From positions 1 through 5,377 of the forward strand of contig JAQVQU010000091.1 in assembly GCA_028701415.1 (NCBI GenBank): 5,377 bases of DNA. The letters are read 5' to 3'. The position numbers and the translations under genes were made by a program. How positions within the stretch are numbered: position 1 is the stretch's first letter; every line of letters starts with the position of its first letter. The notes under the pieces were generated by a model. That model was not told the DNA's origin. It saw nothing but the letters and a program-made list of their open reading frames with translations, and ran no database searches. Below are positions 1-5,377 of this stretch, one piece after another. The DNA is from Clostridia bacterium. GTDB taxonomy: Bacteria; Bacillota; Clostridia; Christensenellales; DTU072.

Positions 1-107
1 TGAGAAAAGAGATAGCCGATGAAGTGAAAGAATATGCAGAATGTCTTGGAGAAAAAGCAGTTGTTTTAGGGGAAGTAATTCGCGGAAACGGTGTAAGTTT
101 CAAATAG
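1..107 (+). CDS. purM: PurM C-terminal end, phosphoribosylformylglycinamidine cyclo-ligase (AIR synthetase), partial
   Basis: An open frame enters from the left edge (first complete codon at position 3) and stops at TAG 105-107, giving 34 residues that begin RKEIADEV and end LGEVIRGNGVSFK. The pattern, a helix followed by a glycine-containing segment and then GEV-x-x-G-x-G-V close to the end, fits the C-terminus of PurM. PurM is the cytosolic ATP-dependent enzyme that cyclises FGAM to AIR. The fragment is too short to identify alone. The call relies mainly on position: PurM precedes PurN, PurH and PurD in Bacillus-type pur operons, and purN follows here on the same strand after 118 bp. The catalytic and ATP-binding parts lie outside the window. 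Confidence 0.8.
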   Translation, partial: RKEIADEVKEYAECLGEKAVVLGEVIRGNGVSFK

Positions 108-175
108 TCTAGGTAAGAAACCTTTATGAATTTGAATACTTATTGTGAGATAAAGGGCTTTCAAAAAATTAACTT

Positions 176-205
176 TTCAAAAAACTAAGTAATAGAAAAT
201 ATAAT
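176..205 (+). promoter_or_regulatory. Possible internal promoter before purN
   Basis: TATAAT at 200-205 is a perfect -10 hexamer, with TTCAAA at 176-181 as a weak -35 (4 of 6 bases) at an 18-base spacing. Transcription would start near 212, leaving only about 14 bases before the TTG codon, which is short. The surrounding DNA is very AT-rich, so a chance match is likely. The larger gap (108-225) also holds a 7-bp inverted repeat, CCTTTAT at 121-127 against ATAAAGG at 150-156, without a following T-run. Confidence 0.2.
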
Positions 206-214
206 TACAAGTAC

Positions 215-228
215 GGGAGAGAATATTG
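215..228 (+). promoter_or_regulatory. purN ribosome binding site with TTG start codon
   Basis: GGGAG at 215-219 lies six bases before TTG at 226-228. No ATG or GTG in this frame could give the conserved PurN N-terminus, so this site decides the start. A TTG start would be expected to initiate less efficiently than the ATG of purH and purD. Confidence 0.8.
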
Positions 229-810
229 AAGAATATCGCAGTATTTGTTTCTGGGGGCGGCACTGATTTACAAAGCATAATAGATGCTGTTCAAGAGGGA
301 AGTCTCAAAGTAAATATTGGGCTGGTGATTGGAAGTAAACCTGGAATTTTTGCTTTAGAAAGGGCAAAGAGCAAGGGAATACCCGTTCGTGTTTTTTGTA
401 AAAATGATTACGATGATATTTCCGCGATGTATGAAGAAGTCATATGCTTACTCAAATCCCTTAGCATAGACTACATTGTTTTAGCGGGGTATTTAAGTAT
501 TTTGTCCCCAAATATAATAAATGCATTTAAAAATAGAATTATTAATGTGCATCCTGCCCTTCTTCCGAAATTTGGAGGGAAAGGATATTATGGGATGCGT
601 GTTCACGAAGCGGTTATATCTTCAGGAGAAAAGATTTCAGGAGCAACTGTTCACTTTGTTGACGAGGGAACTGATACTGGAAAAATAATATCTCAGGGAA
701 TTGTGCCAGTTTTACCAGATGATACGCCAGAGAAATTACAAAAAAGAGTCCTCGAGCTAGAACATAAGCTATTGCCTGAAACTCTCGCAAAGCTTCTAAA
801 TGATAAATAG
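226..810 (+). CDS. purN: Phosphoribosylglycinamide formyltransferase (GAR transformylase, PurN)
   Basis: PurN transfers a formyl group from 10-formyltetrahydrofolate to GAR, the third step of de novo purine synthesis, in the cytosol. The 194-residue product covers the whole formyltransferase fold; E. coli PurN is about 212 residues, with a longer C-terminus. The N-terminal phosphate loop is SGGGTDLQ (residues 9-16). The catalytic triad aligns as N107 and H109 (in INVHPALLPKF) and D150 (in HFVDEGTDTG), matching E. coli N106, H108 and D144. The loop GGKGYYGMRVHEAV (117-130) resembles clostridial PurN proteins as I remember them. The start is TTG at 226: GGGAG at 215-219 is correctly spaced, the protein begins at the conserved KNIAVFVSGGG, and the next methionine in frame is residue 68, inside the domain. 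One oddity is Asp14 where E. coli has Asn13 in the substrate-phosphate loop. Confidence 0.97.
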   Translation: MKNIAVFVSGGGTDLQSIIDAVQEGSLKVNIGLVIGSKPGIFALERAKSKGIPVRVFCKNDYDDISAMYEEVICLLKSLSIDYIVLAGYLSILSPNIINAFKNRIINVHPALLPKFGGKGYYGMRVHEAVISSGEKISGATVHFVDEGTDTGKIISQGIVPVLPDDTPEKLQKRVLELEHKLLPETLAKLLNDK

Positions 811-832
811 ATTCGGACTATACTGAATTTTT
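811..832 (+). terminator. Weak terminator-like hairpin between purN and purH
   Basis: ATTCGG (811-816) can pair with CTGAAT (823-828), including one G-U pair, around a six-base loop. The stem runs directly into a five-T stretch (828-832). The shape is that of an intrinsic terminator, but the stem has only two G-C pairs and would be weak. It begins immediately after the purN stop codon. At most it would give partial termination or protect the 3' end of upstream mRNA, since purH must still be transcribed. Confidence 0.3.
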
Positions 833-866
833 AATATATGAAAAATAAATTGTCGGAGGGATTTAG

Positions 867-2399
867 ATGAAGAAAAGAGCATTGATTAGTGTATCAGACA
901 AGACAGGAATAATTGAAACAGCAAAAAAATTGAATGACTTAGGCTATGAGATTATTTCTACCGGAGGAACGTTTAAAGCTATTAGAGAAGCTGGAATAAA
1001 CGCCATCAACATTTCAGATGTTACTGGTTTTCCAGAGTGTCTTGATGGAAGGGTTAAGACCCTGCACCCAGCCGTCCATGCGGGGCTTCTAGCAATTAGA
1101 GACAATGAAGAACACATGAAACAAATTCAAGATCTGGGAATAAACACTATCGATGTAGTAATAGTTAATCTTTATCCCTTTAAGAAAACAATTATGAAAG
1201 AAGGCATTGATTTTCAGGAGGCTGTGGAGAACATCGATATAGGGGGCCCGACGATGTTAAGATCGGCGGCAAAGAATTTCCAGGATGTTATAGTCATTGT
1301 TGATCCGAAGGACTACGAAAAAGTTTTTGCTGAATTAGAAGTGGGTTCTGTCGGAATGGAGACAAGGAAATATCTTATGTATAAAGTATTCCAACATACT
1401 GCAGTTTATGATTCGATGATTTCAAATTTTCTACGCAAGCAAATCGGGATCGATTTCCCCGAACAGCTTACCTTGGCTTTTGAAAAGAAGGAACAAATGA
1501 GATATGGGGAAAATCCCCACCAAAATGCTGCTTCATATAGCGAGGCAGTTCCTATATATAATTCTCTTGTAAATGCAGAGTTTCTCAATGGTAAGACCCT
1601 TTCTTATAACAATATTAATGACACTAACGGGGCTGTTGAATTGCTTAAAGAGTTTTACGGAGAGCCTACAGTAGTGGCCGTTAAACATGCTAACCCATGT
1701 GGAGTAGCCACAGCTGGTTCTATATATGAAGCGTATGTAAAAGCATACGAAGCAGATCCAGTCTCAATCTTTGGGGGAATTGTCGCATGTAACGGAATTG
1801 TTGATCAAAGAACTGCAAATGAGATGGTAAAAATCTTTCTTGAGATAGTAATAGCCCCTGAATACACTGAGGAAGCCCTGGAGGTTTTAAAAACCAAGAA
1901 GAACTTGAGAGTGTTGAAATTAAAGGATGTGGGTGTACCCAATCCAAAGGGCACAATGGAATTTAAAAAATGTTATGGGGGCTTAATTTTCCAGGACATG
2001 GACTTTGGAGTTATTGAAAGTTTAGAAACTGTCACAGAGAAGGAGCCTACAGAACAAGAAAAGAAGACTATGGAATTTGCGATGAAAGTTGTTAAACATT
2101 GTAAGTCCAATGCGATAGTAATAGCTAGGGATGGGCATACTGAGGGGATTGGAGTGGGACAAACAAACAGAATTTGGGCGACAAAACAAGCAGTTGAACA
2201 TAGCAAGGATACGAAGGGTGCAGTTCTAGCAAGTGATGCCTTCTTCCCATTTAATGATTGTGTCTATGAGGCGAGCAAAGCAGGCATTACTGCGATAGTT
2301 CAACCGGGAGGCTCCATAAGAGATGAGGATAGCATAAAGGCCTGTAATGAACTTGGAATAGCTATGTCTTTTTCGGGGACAAGACACTTTAAACATTGA
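867..2399 (+). CDS. purH: Bifunctional AICAR transformylase / IMP cyclohydrolase (PurH)
   Basis: PurH formylates AICAR using 10-formyltetrahydrofolate and then closes the ring to give IMP, the last two steps of the pathway. The 510 residues match the usual bacterial length. The N-terminal cyclohydrolase domain (MGS-like fold, about 1-195) has STGGTFKAIR (31-40), the substrate-site segment RVKTLHPAVHAG (62-73, with K64), Y103, and IDIGGPTMLRSAAKN (123-137, with D124 and K136). The transformylase domain (about 200-510) has RYGENPHQ (212-219), KTLSYNNINDTNGA (243-256), the catalytic Lys-His pair K273-H274 in KHANPCGVA, IFGGIVACN (301-309), and DAFFPFNDCVYEA (457-469). It ends in the typical GTRHFKH. 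The ATG at 867 follows GGAGGG (855-860) by six bases. It lies 56 bp after purN and 145 bp before purD, all on one strand, so co-transcription is likely. No residue or frame defect is visible. Confidence 0.98.
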   Translation: MKKRALISVSDKTGIIETAKKLNDLGYEIISTGGTFKAIREAGINAINISDVTGFPECLDGRVKTLHPAVHAGLLAIRDNEEHMKQIQDLGINTIDVVIVNLYPFKKTIMKEGIDFQEAVENIDIGGPTMLRSAAKNFQDVIVIVDPKDYEKVFAELEVGSVGMETRKYLMYKVFQHTAVYDSMISNFLRKQIGIDFPEQLTLAFEKKEQMRYGENPHQNAASYSEAVPIYNSLVNAEFLNGKTLSYNNINDTNGAVELLKEFYGEPTVVAVKHANPCGVATAGSIYEAYVKAYEADPVSIFGGIVACNGIVDQRTANEMVKIFLEIVIAPEYTEEALEVLKTKKNLRVLKLKDVGVPNPKGTMEFKKCYGGLIFQDMDFGVIESLETVTEKEPTEQEKKTMEFAMKVVKHCKSNAIVIARDGHTEGIGVGQTNRIWATKQAVEHSKDTKGAVLASDAFFPFNDCVYEASKAGITAIVQPGGSIRDEDSIKACNELGIAMSFSGTRHFKH

Positions 2400-2544
2400 T
2401 AAGAAAAATTCAGAAAATGAGATTCTTAGAAATTTGAATCGACCTATGATGTTATGGAAGGATTCTTAAAAAACTTAGTTAAATTTCTTAAGTAATAACT
2501 TCATAGATAGATGTGAAAAAAGAATAATTAATAGGAATGGAAAG
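2400..2544 (+). other. purH-purD intergenic spacer, no clear element
   Basis: This 145-bp gap is longer than usual within a pur operon. It holds GATTCTTA twice (2421-2428 and 2461-2468, 40 bp apart), a 5-bp inverted repeat GATTC/GAATC (2421-2425 and 2436-2440), and ACTTA/TAAGT (2473-2477 and 2489-2493). None is followed by a T-run on the + strand. I see no convincing promoter, terminator or riboswitch. Confidence 0.4.
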
Positions 2545-3798
2545 ATGAAAGTATTGGTAATAGGATCAGGTGGAAGGGAGCATGCTATTTGCATGAAACT
2601 TAAAAATAGTCCCTTAGTTAGTGAACTTTTTGCTTGCCCTGGAAATGCTGGAATTGAAGGATTGGCAAAGCTAACTGATATAAAGCCCATGGAGTTTGAA
2701 AAGATTTACGATTTTTCTAGGAAGGAAGGAATAGATTTAGTTTTTGTAGCCCCAGATGACCCGCTTGCAGGAGGTTTGGTTAACTATCTAGAGGAAAGAG
2801 GGATAAATGCATTTGGGCCTAGAGCGGAGGCTGCGATAATTGAAGGAAGTAAGGCTTTCTCTAAAGTTTTTATGAAAAGACACAATATTCCTACCGCAGA
2901 TTATGAGGAATTTACAGATATAAATAAAGCAATCGAATATATAAAAATGAGCAACAAATACCCAGCGGTAATCAAAGCTGATGGGCTTGCTTTAGGTAAA
3001 GGTGTGATAATTGCAGAGGATGAAAAAGATGCCATTTCTGCCCTTCATGAAATGATGGAATGTAAGGTTTTTGGCGATGCTGGAAGCAAGGTAATTATAG
3101 AAGAATATTTAACCGGAAGAGAAGTAACGGTACTGGCATTTACCGATGGAGAAACCATTTATCCTATGCCCTCAAGCCAAGATCATAAGAAAGCTTTTGA
3201 CTATGATAAGGGACCAAATACAGGAGGTATGGGTGCCTTTAGTCCTGCAATAGGTTACACAAAAGGGGCAGAGAGAGAAACCCTTGAAAAAATAATTTTT
3301 CCCACAATAAAAGGATTAAAAGAAGAAGGAAGGAAATTTAAAGGGGTTATTTATTTTGGTTTGATGGTAACGGATAAAGGAGTTAAAGTAATAGAGTATA
3401 ATGCAAGATTTGGAGACCCCGAAACAGGAGCAATACTTCCACTACTAAAGACAGATTTAATGGAAATAATACTTGCAATTATGAACGATAATTTGGCTAG
3501 TATTAATATTGAATGGGAAAGCAAGATAGGGTTTTGCGTAATAGTTGCAAGTGGGACATATCCCGGAAAAGTCATTAAAGGTTTTCCGATTTCCATAGGT
3601 GATTTGGATAAAAGGATCACTTTATTTCATTGCGGGACTGCAAAGAAAGAGGACAAACTTGTTACGAATGGGGGGAGAGTTTTGTGTCTTTCAACGGTGT
3701 CAAACTCAATGGATGAAGCTCGTGAACTTGTTTATTCAGAAATTAATAAGATCTCTTTTGAAGGTGCGAGATACAGAACGGATATTGGGAAAAAATAA
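2545..3798 (+). CDS. purD: Phosphoribosylamine-glycine ligase (GAR synthetase, PurD)
   Basis: PurD joins 5-phosphoribosylamine and glycine using ATP to make GAR, the substrate of PurN. The 417 residues are close to the 429 of E. coli. The N-terminal domain opens with MKVLVIGSGGREHAI, followed by CPGNAGI (31-37) and the APDDPL segment (69-74). The ATP-grasp domain (about 101-300) shows EGSKAFSK (100-107), the ATP-binding KADGLALGKG (144-153), EEYLTGREV (186-194), SSQDHKKAFD (210-219), NTGGMGAFSP (225-234) and the metal-binding EYNARFGDPET (284-294, with E284, N286 and E293). The C-terminal domain has SGTYPGK (336-342) and GGRVL (376-380). The ATG at 2545 gives the conserved start; its ribosome site, AGGA at 2533-2536 with a GGAAAG stretch close to the ATG, is poorer than that of purH. 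It is the last pur gene here. The next gene is convergent, so the operon probably ends after it. Confidence 0.98.
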   Translation: MKVLVIGSGGREHAICMKLKNSPLVSELFACPGNAGIEGLAKLTDIKPMEFEKIYDFSRKEGIDLVFVAPDDPLAGGLVNYLEERGINAFGPRAEAAIIEGSKAFSKVFMKRHNIPTADYEEFTDINKAIEYIKMSNKYPAVIKADGLALGKGVIIAEDEKDAISALHEMMECKVFGDAGSKVIIEEYLTGREVTVLAFTDGETIYPMPSSQDHKKAFDYDKGPNTGGMGAFSPAIGYTKGAERETLEKIIFPTIKGLKEEGRKFKGVIYFGLMVTDKGVKVIEYNARFGDPETGAILPLLKTDLMEIILAIMNDNLASINIEWESKIGFCVIVASGTYPGKVIKGFPISIGDLDKRITLFHCGTAKKEDKLVTNGGRVLCLSTVSNSMDEARELVYSEINKISFEGARYRTDIGKK

Positions 3799-3844
3799 AA
3801 TTCCACCTAACTTAGTTTTATCAACAATTTTCCCAAAATATCCG
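3779..3844. repeat. Imperfect inverted repeat across the purD stop codon, possible bidirectional terminator
   Basis: CGGATATT-GGGAAAA (3779-3793) is complementary to TTTTCCC-AA-AATATCCG (3828-3844). This gives 15 base pairs with a two-base AA bulge (3835-3836). Within the loop, TAAAA (3796-3800) can pair with TTTTA (3816-3820). The left arm is coding sequence for the last residues of PurD, and the stop codon TAA (3796-3798) falls in the inner stem. Between two convergent genes such a structure could end or protect transcripts from both sides. No long T-run follows either outer arm, so it is not a textbook intrinsic terminator. Confidence 0.4.
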
Positions 3845-3875
3845 GTGTTATGTGATAGAAATAAAGTACAAGATA

Positions 3876-5102
3876 CTAGACATATTTTAAAGGGATTATC
3901 CTATTTTTTGTATCTATGGCAATTAATTTGTCATAACTACAGATTAAACCTCCTTCCCCAATTTTCATTGTGGGGAAGGCACTTTCCAGAATTTTAAAAC
4001 TGTTAATATCATTTTTTCTGGGCGTGGATGTTTTTTTAATTTCAACGGGGTAGAGCGTACCGTTTTCGTAGAATAATAGGTCCACTTCTTTTCCATTAGA
4101 ATCTCTGTAAAAATATAATGATGGCTCGTTTCCCGAGTTAACAATGCTTTTAATTATTTCGTTAAACACATATGTTTCAAATATATTGCCTGCTTGCGCT
4201 CCATTCTTAAGTTGCTCAGGAGTATTCCATTTGCATAGATAACACACTAGTCCAGTATCTGTAAAATATACTTTTGGCGTTTTTACTGACCGAGTTGTTA
4301 TATTTCTAGAAAAAGGCTGAAGAAGATAAATAATATTCGATGTCTCCAAAATGGAGATCCATTTTTTTATAGTAGGTTGGCTGACTCCAACATCTCTGGA
4401 TATAGAAGCTATATTTAGTAATTCTCCAGTTCTGCTGGCTAGAGCAGTAATGAATTGCATATATGCGAGTTCATTTCCAATTTGTGATAATTCACGAACA
4501 TCTCTTTCTATGTACGTTCTCAAATATGAAGAATAGAAGTCCCTTGGGAGTATTTCTGGATTCCTATATAGTTCAGGCATACTACCTCTATGGATGTTGT
4601 TCCACAATATTTCATGGTTTGATTCTGCAACAGGACTTCTATTATGCAAATAATCTTCCGTAGGTAAAAAGGGTTTATCGAAGGAATCACCCGATATTTC
4701 GCGGTTACTTAGTCCGTATAGATTGAAAATTCCAACCCGACCAGCTAAGCTCTCGCTTAAGTTTTTCATTAGATGAAATGCTTGACTTCCGGTCAAAAAA
4801 TACATTCCATTTTTTCTGTTTTCGTCAATTACTAGCTTAATACTGCGAAAAATATCTGGGCAATATTGAATTTCGTCTAAAATTAAGGGAGTGTGTAATT
4901 CTCTTATAAATCCAATTGGATCTGTTTTTGCTTTTTCCAAAAGGATAAAATCATCCAGAGTAAAATAATTATCAGCTATTTCAAGAGTATTCCTTAATAA
5001 AGTACTTTTACCCACTTGACGTGCTCCGGTAATCAGCAATGCGGGGAAATGATTCTTTGCAGAATTGATAACTGTGGAAAGGTGTCTTTTTATATACATC
5101 AT
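3876..5102 (-). CDS. AAA_14/DUF4143-type ATPase with C-terminal PD-(D/E)XK-like domain
   Basis: The 408 residues have the layout of the widespread, poorly understood AAA_14/DUF4143 family. The N-terminal P-loop ATPase domain shows Walker A GARQVGKST (26-34), Walker B PLILDEIQ (72-79), a sensor-1-like FLTGSQ (102-107) and SLAGRVG with a candidate arginine finger R122. A long middle segment contains EILWNNIHRGSMPELY (164-179) and YLRTYIERDVREL (193-205). Residues about 228-262 read as a winged helix, including SISRDVGVSQPTIKKWISIL. The C-terminal part has FETYVFNEI (308-316), FYRDSNGKEVDLLF (331-344) and YPVEIKKT (351-358). E309, D341, E354 and K356 fit the acidic-acidic-Lys layout of PD-(D/E)XK nucleases. 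Length is typical and no signal or membrane segment is seen. It converges on purD, 77 bp apart, so it is not part of the operon. The true role of such proteins is unknown; I infer a cytosolic DNA-related ATPase, possibly carried as an accessory gene. Confidence 0.92.
   Translation of the reverse strand: MMYIKRHLSTVINSAKNHFPALLITGARQVGKSTLLRNTLEIADNYFTLDDFILLEKAKTDPIGFIRELHTPLILDEIQYCPDIFRSIKLVIDENRKNGMYFLTGSQAFHLMKNLSESLAGRVGIFNLYGLSNREISGDSFDKPFLPTEDYLHNRSPVAESNHEILWNNIHRGSMPELYRNPEILPRDFYSSYLRTYIERDVRELSQIGNELAYMQFITALASRTGELLNIASISRDVGVSQPTIKKWISILETSNIIYLLQPFSRNITTRSVKTPKVYFTDTGLVCYLCKWNTPEQLKNGAQAGNIFETYVFNEIIKSIVNSGNEPSLYFYRDSNGKEVDLLFYENGTLYPVEIKKTSTPRKNDINSFKILESAFPTMKIGEGGLICSYDKLIAIDTKNRIIPLKYV
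3891..3909 (+). terminator. Possible weak terminator for the pur operon inside the convergent gene
   Basis: AGGG (3891-3894) can pair with TCCT (3899-3902) around ATTA, followed after one A by six T residues (3904-3909). A flanking pair AGATAC/GTATCT (3871-3876 and 3910-3915) could close a larger structure. The core stem is only four pairs, one of them G-T. It lies within the 3' end of the opposite-strand ATPase gene, so codon constraint could explain it. Confidence 0.2.
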
Positions 5103-5110
5103 TTACCTCC
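5097..5110 (-). promoter_or_regulatory. Ribosome binding site and double ATG start of the ATPase gene
   Basis: On the minus strand, GGAGG (5106-5110) is followed by TAA and then two adjacent ATG codons (5100-5102 and 5097-5099). The first is three bases from GGAGG and the second six, so the second methionine is better spaced and may be the real start. The product would differ by one residue. Confidence 0.7.
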
Positions 5111-5126
5111 AACGAGTTGTTATAAG

Positions 5127-5132
5127 ATTATA
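5127..5132 (-). promoter_or_regulatory. Candidate -10 element for the ATPase gene
   Basis: The minus strand reads TATAAT here, 24 bases upstream of the first ATG codon and well placed for a short leader. No good -35 lies at 16-18 bases: CATAAC or ACATAA would occupy that place. TTTACA (5154-5159) is a better -35 but is 21 bases away, which is too far. The -35 region falls in the first half-site of the repeat array, so a bound protein there could control this promoter. Confidence 0.35.
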
Positions 5133-5144
5133 GAATAATTCTAT
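5130..5144. promoter_or_regulatory. Dyad ATAGAA-TAA-TTCTAT, candidate operator
   Basis: Six-base perfect arms flank a three-base centre. The dyad overlaps the TATAAT of the ATPase promoter candidate. Its length and 7-1-7 layout loosely resemble Fur/PerR-type boxes (10 of 14 positions against the PerR consensus), but such AT-rich dyads arise by chance. A related shorter dyad, TAGAA-A-TTCTA, lies at 5292-5302 on the far side of the repeats. Confidence 0.3.
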
Positions 5145-5145
5145 T

Positions 5146-5249
5146 AAAAGTTATGTAAATCTAAACTATGACTTAATTTTAGCATAAATTTTATCGTTAA
5201 AAAGTTATGCAAATCTAAACTATGACTTTATTTTAACATAAGTTTTATC
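5146..5249. repeat. Two tandem ~47-bp units bounded by inverted AAAANTTATG half-sites
   Basis: Positions 5146-5195 and 5200-5249 match at 46 of 50 bases with a 54-bp period. The unit proper is 5146-5192 and 5200-5246, separated by ATCGTTA. Each unit begins with AAAAGTTATG (5146-5155; 5200-5209) and ends with its imperfect inverse (CATAAATTTT 5183-5192; CATAAGTTTT 5237-5246), so four half-sites alternate in orientation. The unit centres share AAATCTAAACTATGACTT. Across the junction, GCATAA (5182-5187) is perfectly inverse to TTATGC (5205-5210), with TTTT/AAAA pairing inside. The array lies between the leftward ATPase gene and the rightward gene start. It may be an operator array or a small palindromic repeat element; the sequence does not decide between them. 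Confidence 0.75.
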
Positions 5250-5345
5250 ATTTTTCAAATGTTAAATTTAGTGATAGGAATATTAAAAATGTAGAAATTC
5301 TATATCAAGGTTCTTTAATTAGAAAGTAAAAAAGGAGAAGATGCA

Positions 5346-5377
5346 ATGATTTATAGGATTAAGGATTTTGGGGGAAC
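5346..5377 (+). CDS. Start of an unidentified gene, cut by the right edge
   Basis: An ATG at 5346 follows AAAGGAGAAG (GGAG at 5334-5337) by eight bases and opens a frame reading MIYRIKDFGG to the window edge. The strong ribosome site and the preceding gap support a real start. An earlier ATG at 5341 stops after two codons. Ten complete codons are too few to identify the product. It is divergent from the ATPase gene, and both would share the repeat-bearing gap at 5103-5345. Confidence 0.6.
   Translation, partial: MIYRIKDFGG

Noticed and set aside
159..184. Direct repeat TTTCAAAAAA at 159-168 and 175-184
   Set aside because: Ten bases of mostly A in AT-rich spacer DNA; too simple to call functional.
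108..225. Guanine or ZTP riboswitch in the pur gaps (also considered at 2400-2544)
   Set aside because: Purine genes often carry these, so I looked for their conserved cores, including the CCGCCUGGGCA-type segment of the ZTP class. None is present and the gaps are nearly free of GC-rich stems.
1406..2206. Minus-strand open frames inside purH
   Set aside because: They are antisense to conserved PurH coding sequence, short, and lack ribosome sites. They are shadows of the purH codons.
2462..2493. Minus-strand terminator formed by ACTTA/TAAGT followed by a T-run
   Set aside because: The stem has five pairs with four A-T, and no minus-strand gene exists upstream to be terminated.
3599..3997. 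Plus-strand open frame of 132 codons across the end of purD and the ATPase gene
   Set aside because: It overlaps the well-supported purD in another frame and runs antisense into the ATPase gene. It has no good ribosome site and no recognisable motif.
4351..4663. Plus-strand open frames inside the ATPase gene
   Set aside because: They are antisense shadows of the ATPase reading frame, with no independent support.
5146..5249. CRISPR array
   Set aside because: Only two units exist, they are nearly contiguous with a 7-bp joint rather than unique spacers of 30 bp or so, and no cas gene is present.
5341..5349. ATG at 5341 as the start of the right-edge gene
   Set aside because: It meets TGA after two codons; the ATG at 5346 has the open frame.

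Overview
The window is AT-rich DNA with strong GGAGG-type ribosome sites and A/T-ending codons. This suggests a low-GC Firmicute. The wording of the purine proteins (for example PurN loop SGGGTDLQ, PurD stretch APDDPLAGG, PurH stretch GQTNRIWATKQ) looks clostridial to me. That assignment rests on memory of the families, not on a search.

Positions 1-3798 (+ strand) are the distal part of a de novo purine biosynthesis operon. It holds the last codons of purM (ending at 107), then purN (226-810), purH (867-2399) and purD (2545-3798). The order purM-purN-purH-purD matches the distal end of the classical Bacillus-type pur operon. PurD makes GAR from phosphoribosylamine. PurN formylates GAR. PurM closes the imidazole ring of AIR. 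PurH carries out the last two steps, AICAR to FAICAR to IMP. The genes do not overlap; the gaps are 118, 56 and 145 bp. All three full-length proteins look intact, with their key residues in place.

Positions 3799-3875 are a short convergent gap. An imperfect inverted repeat (3779-3844) starts inside the last codons of purD, contains its stop codon and extends into the gap.

Positions 3876-5102 (- strand) encode a 408-residue ATPase of the AAA_14/DUF4143 type. It has a P-loop ATPase domain, a winged-helix region and a C-terminal PD-(D/E)XK-like domain. It has no evident link to purine synthesis and looks like an accessory gene next to the operon end.

Positions 5103-5345 are a very AT-rich gap between the ATPase start (leftward) and a probable new gene start (rightward, 5346, cut by the window edge). 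The gap holds two tandem copies of a ~47-bp unit with a 54-bp period. Each unit is bounded by inverted AAAANTTATG half-sites, giving four half-sites in alternating orientation. Two TAGAA/TTCTA dyads lie on either side. This is the least ordinary part of the window and looks like a regulatory region or a small palindromic repeat element. I found no RNA genes, CRISPR array, riboswitch or insertion sequence.
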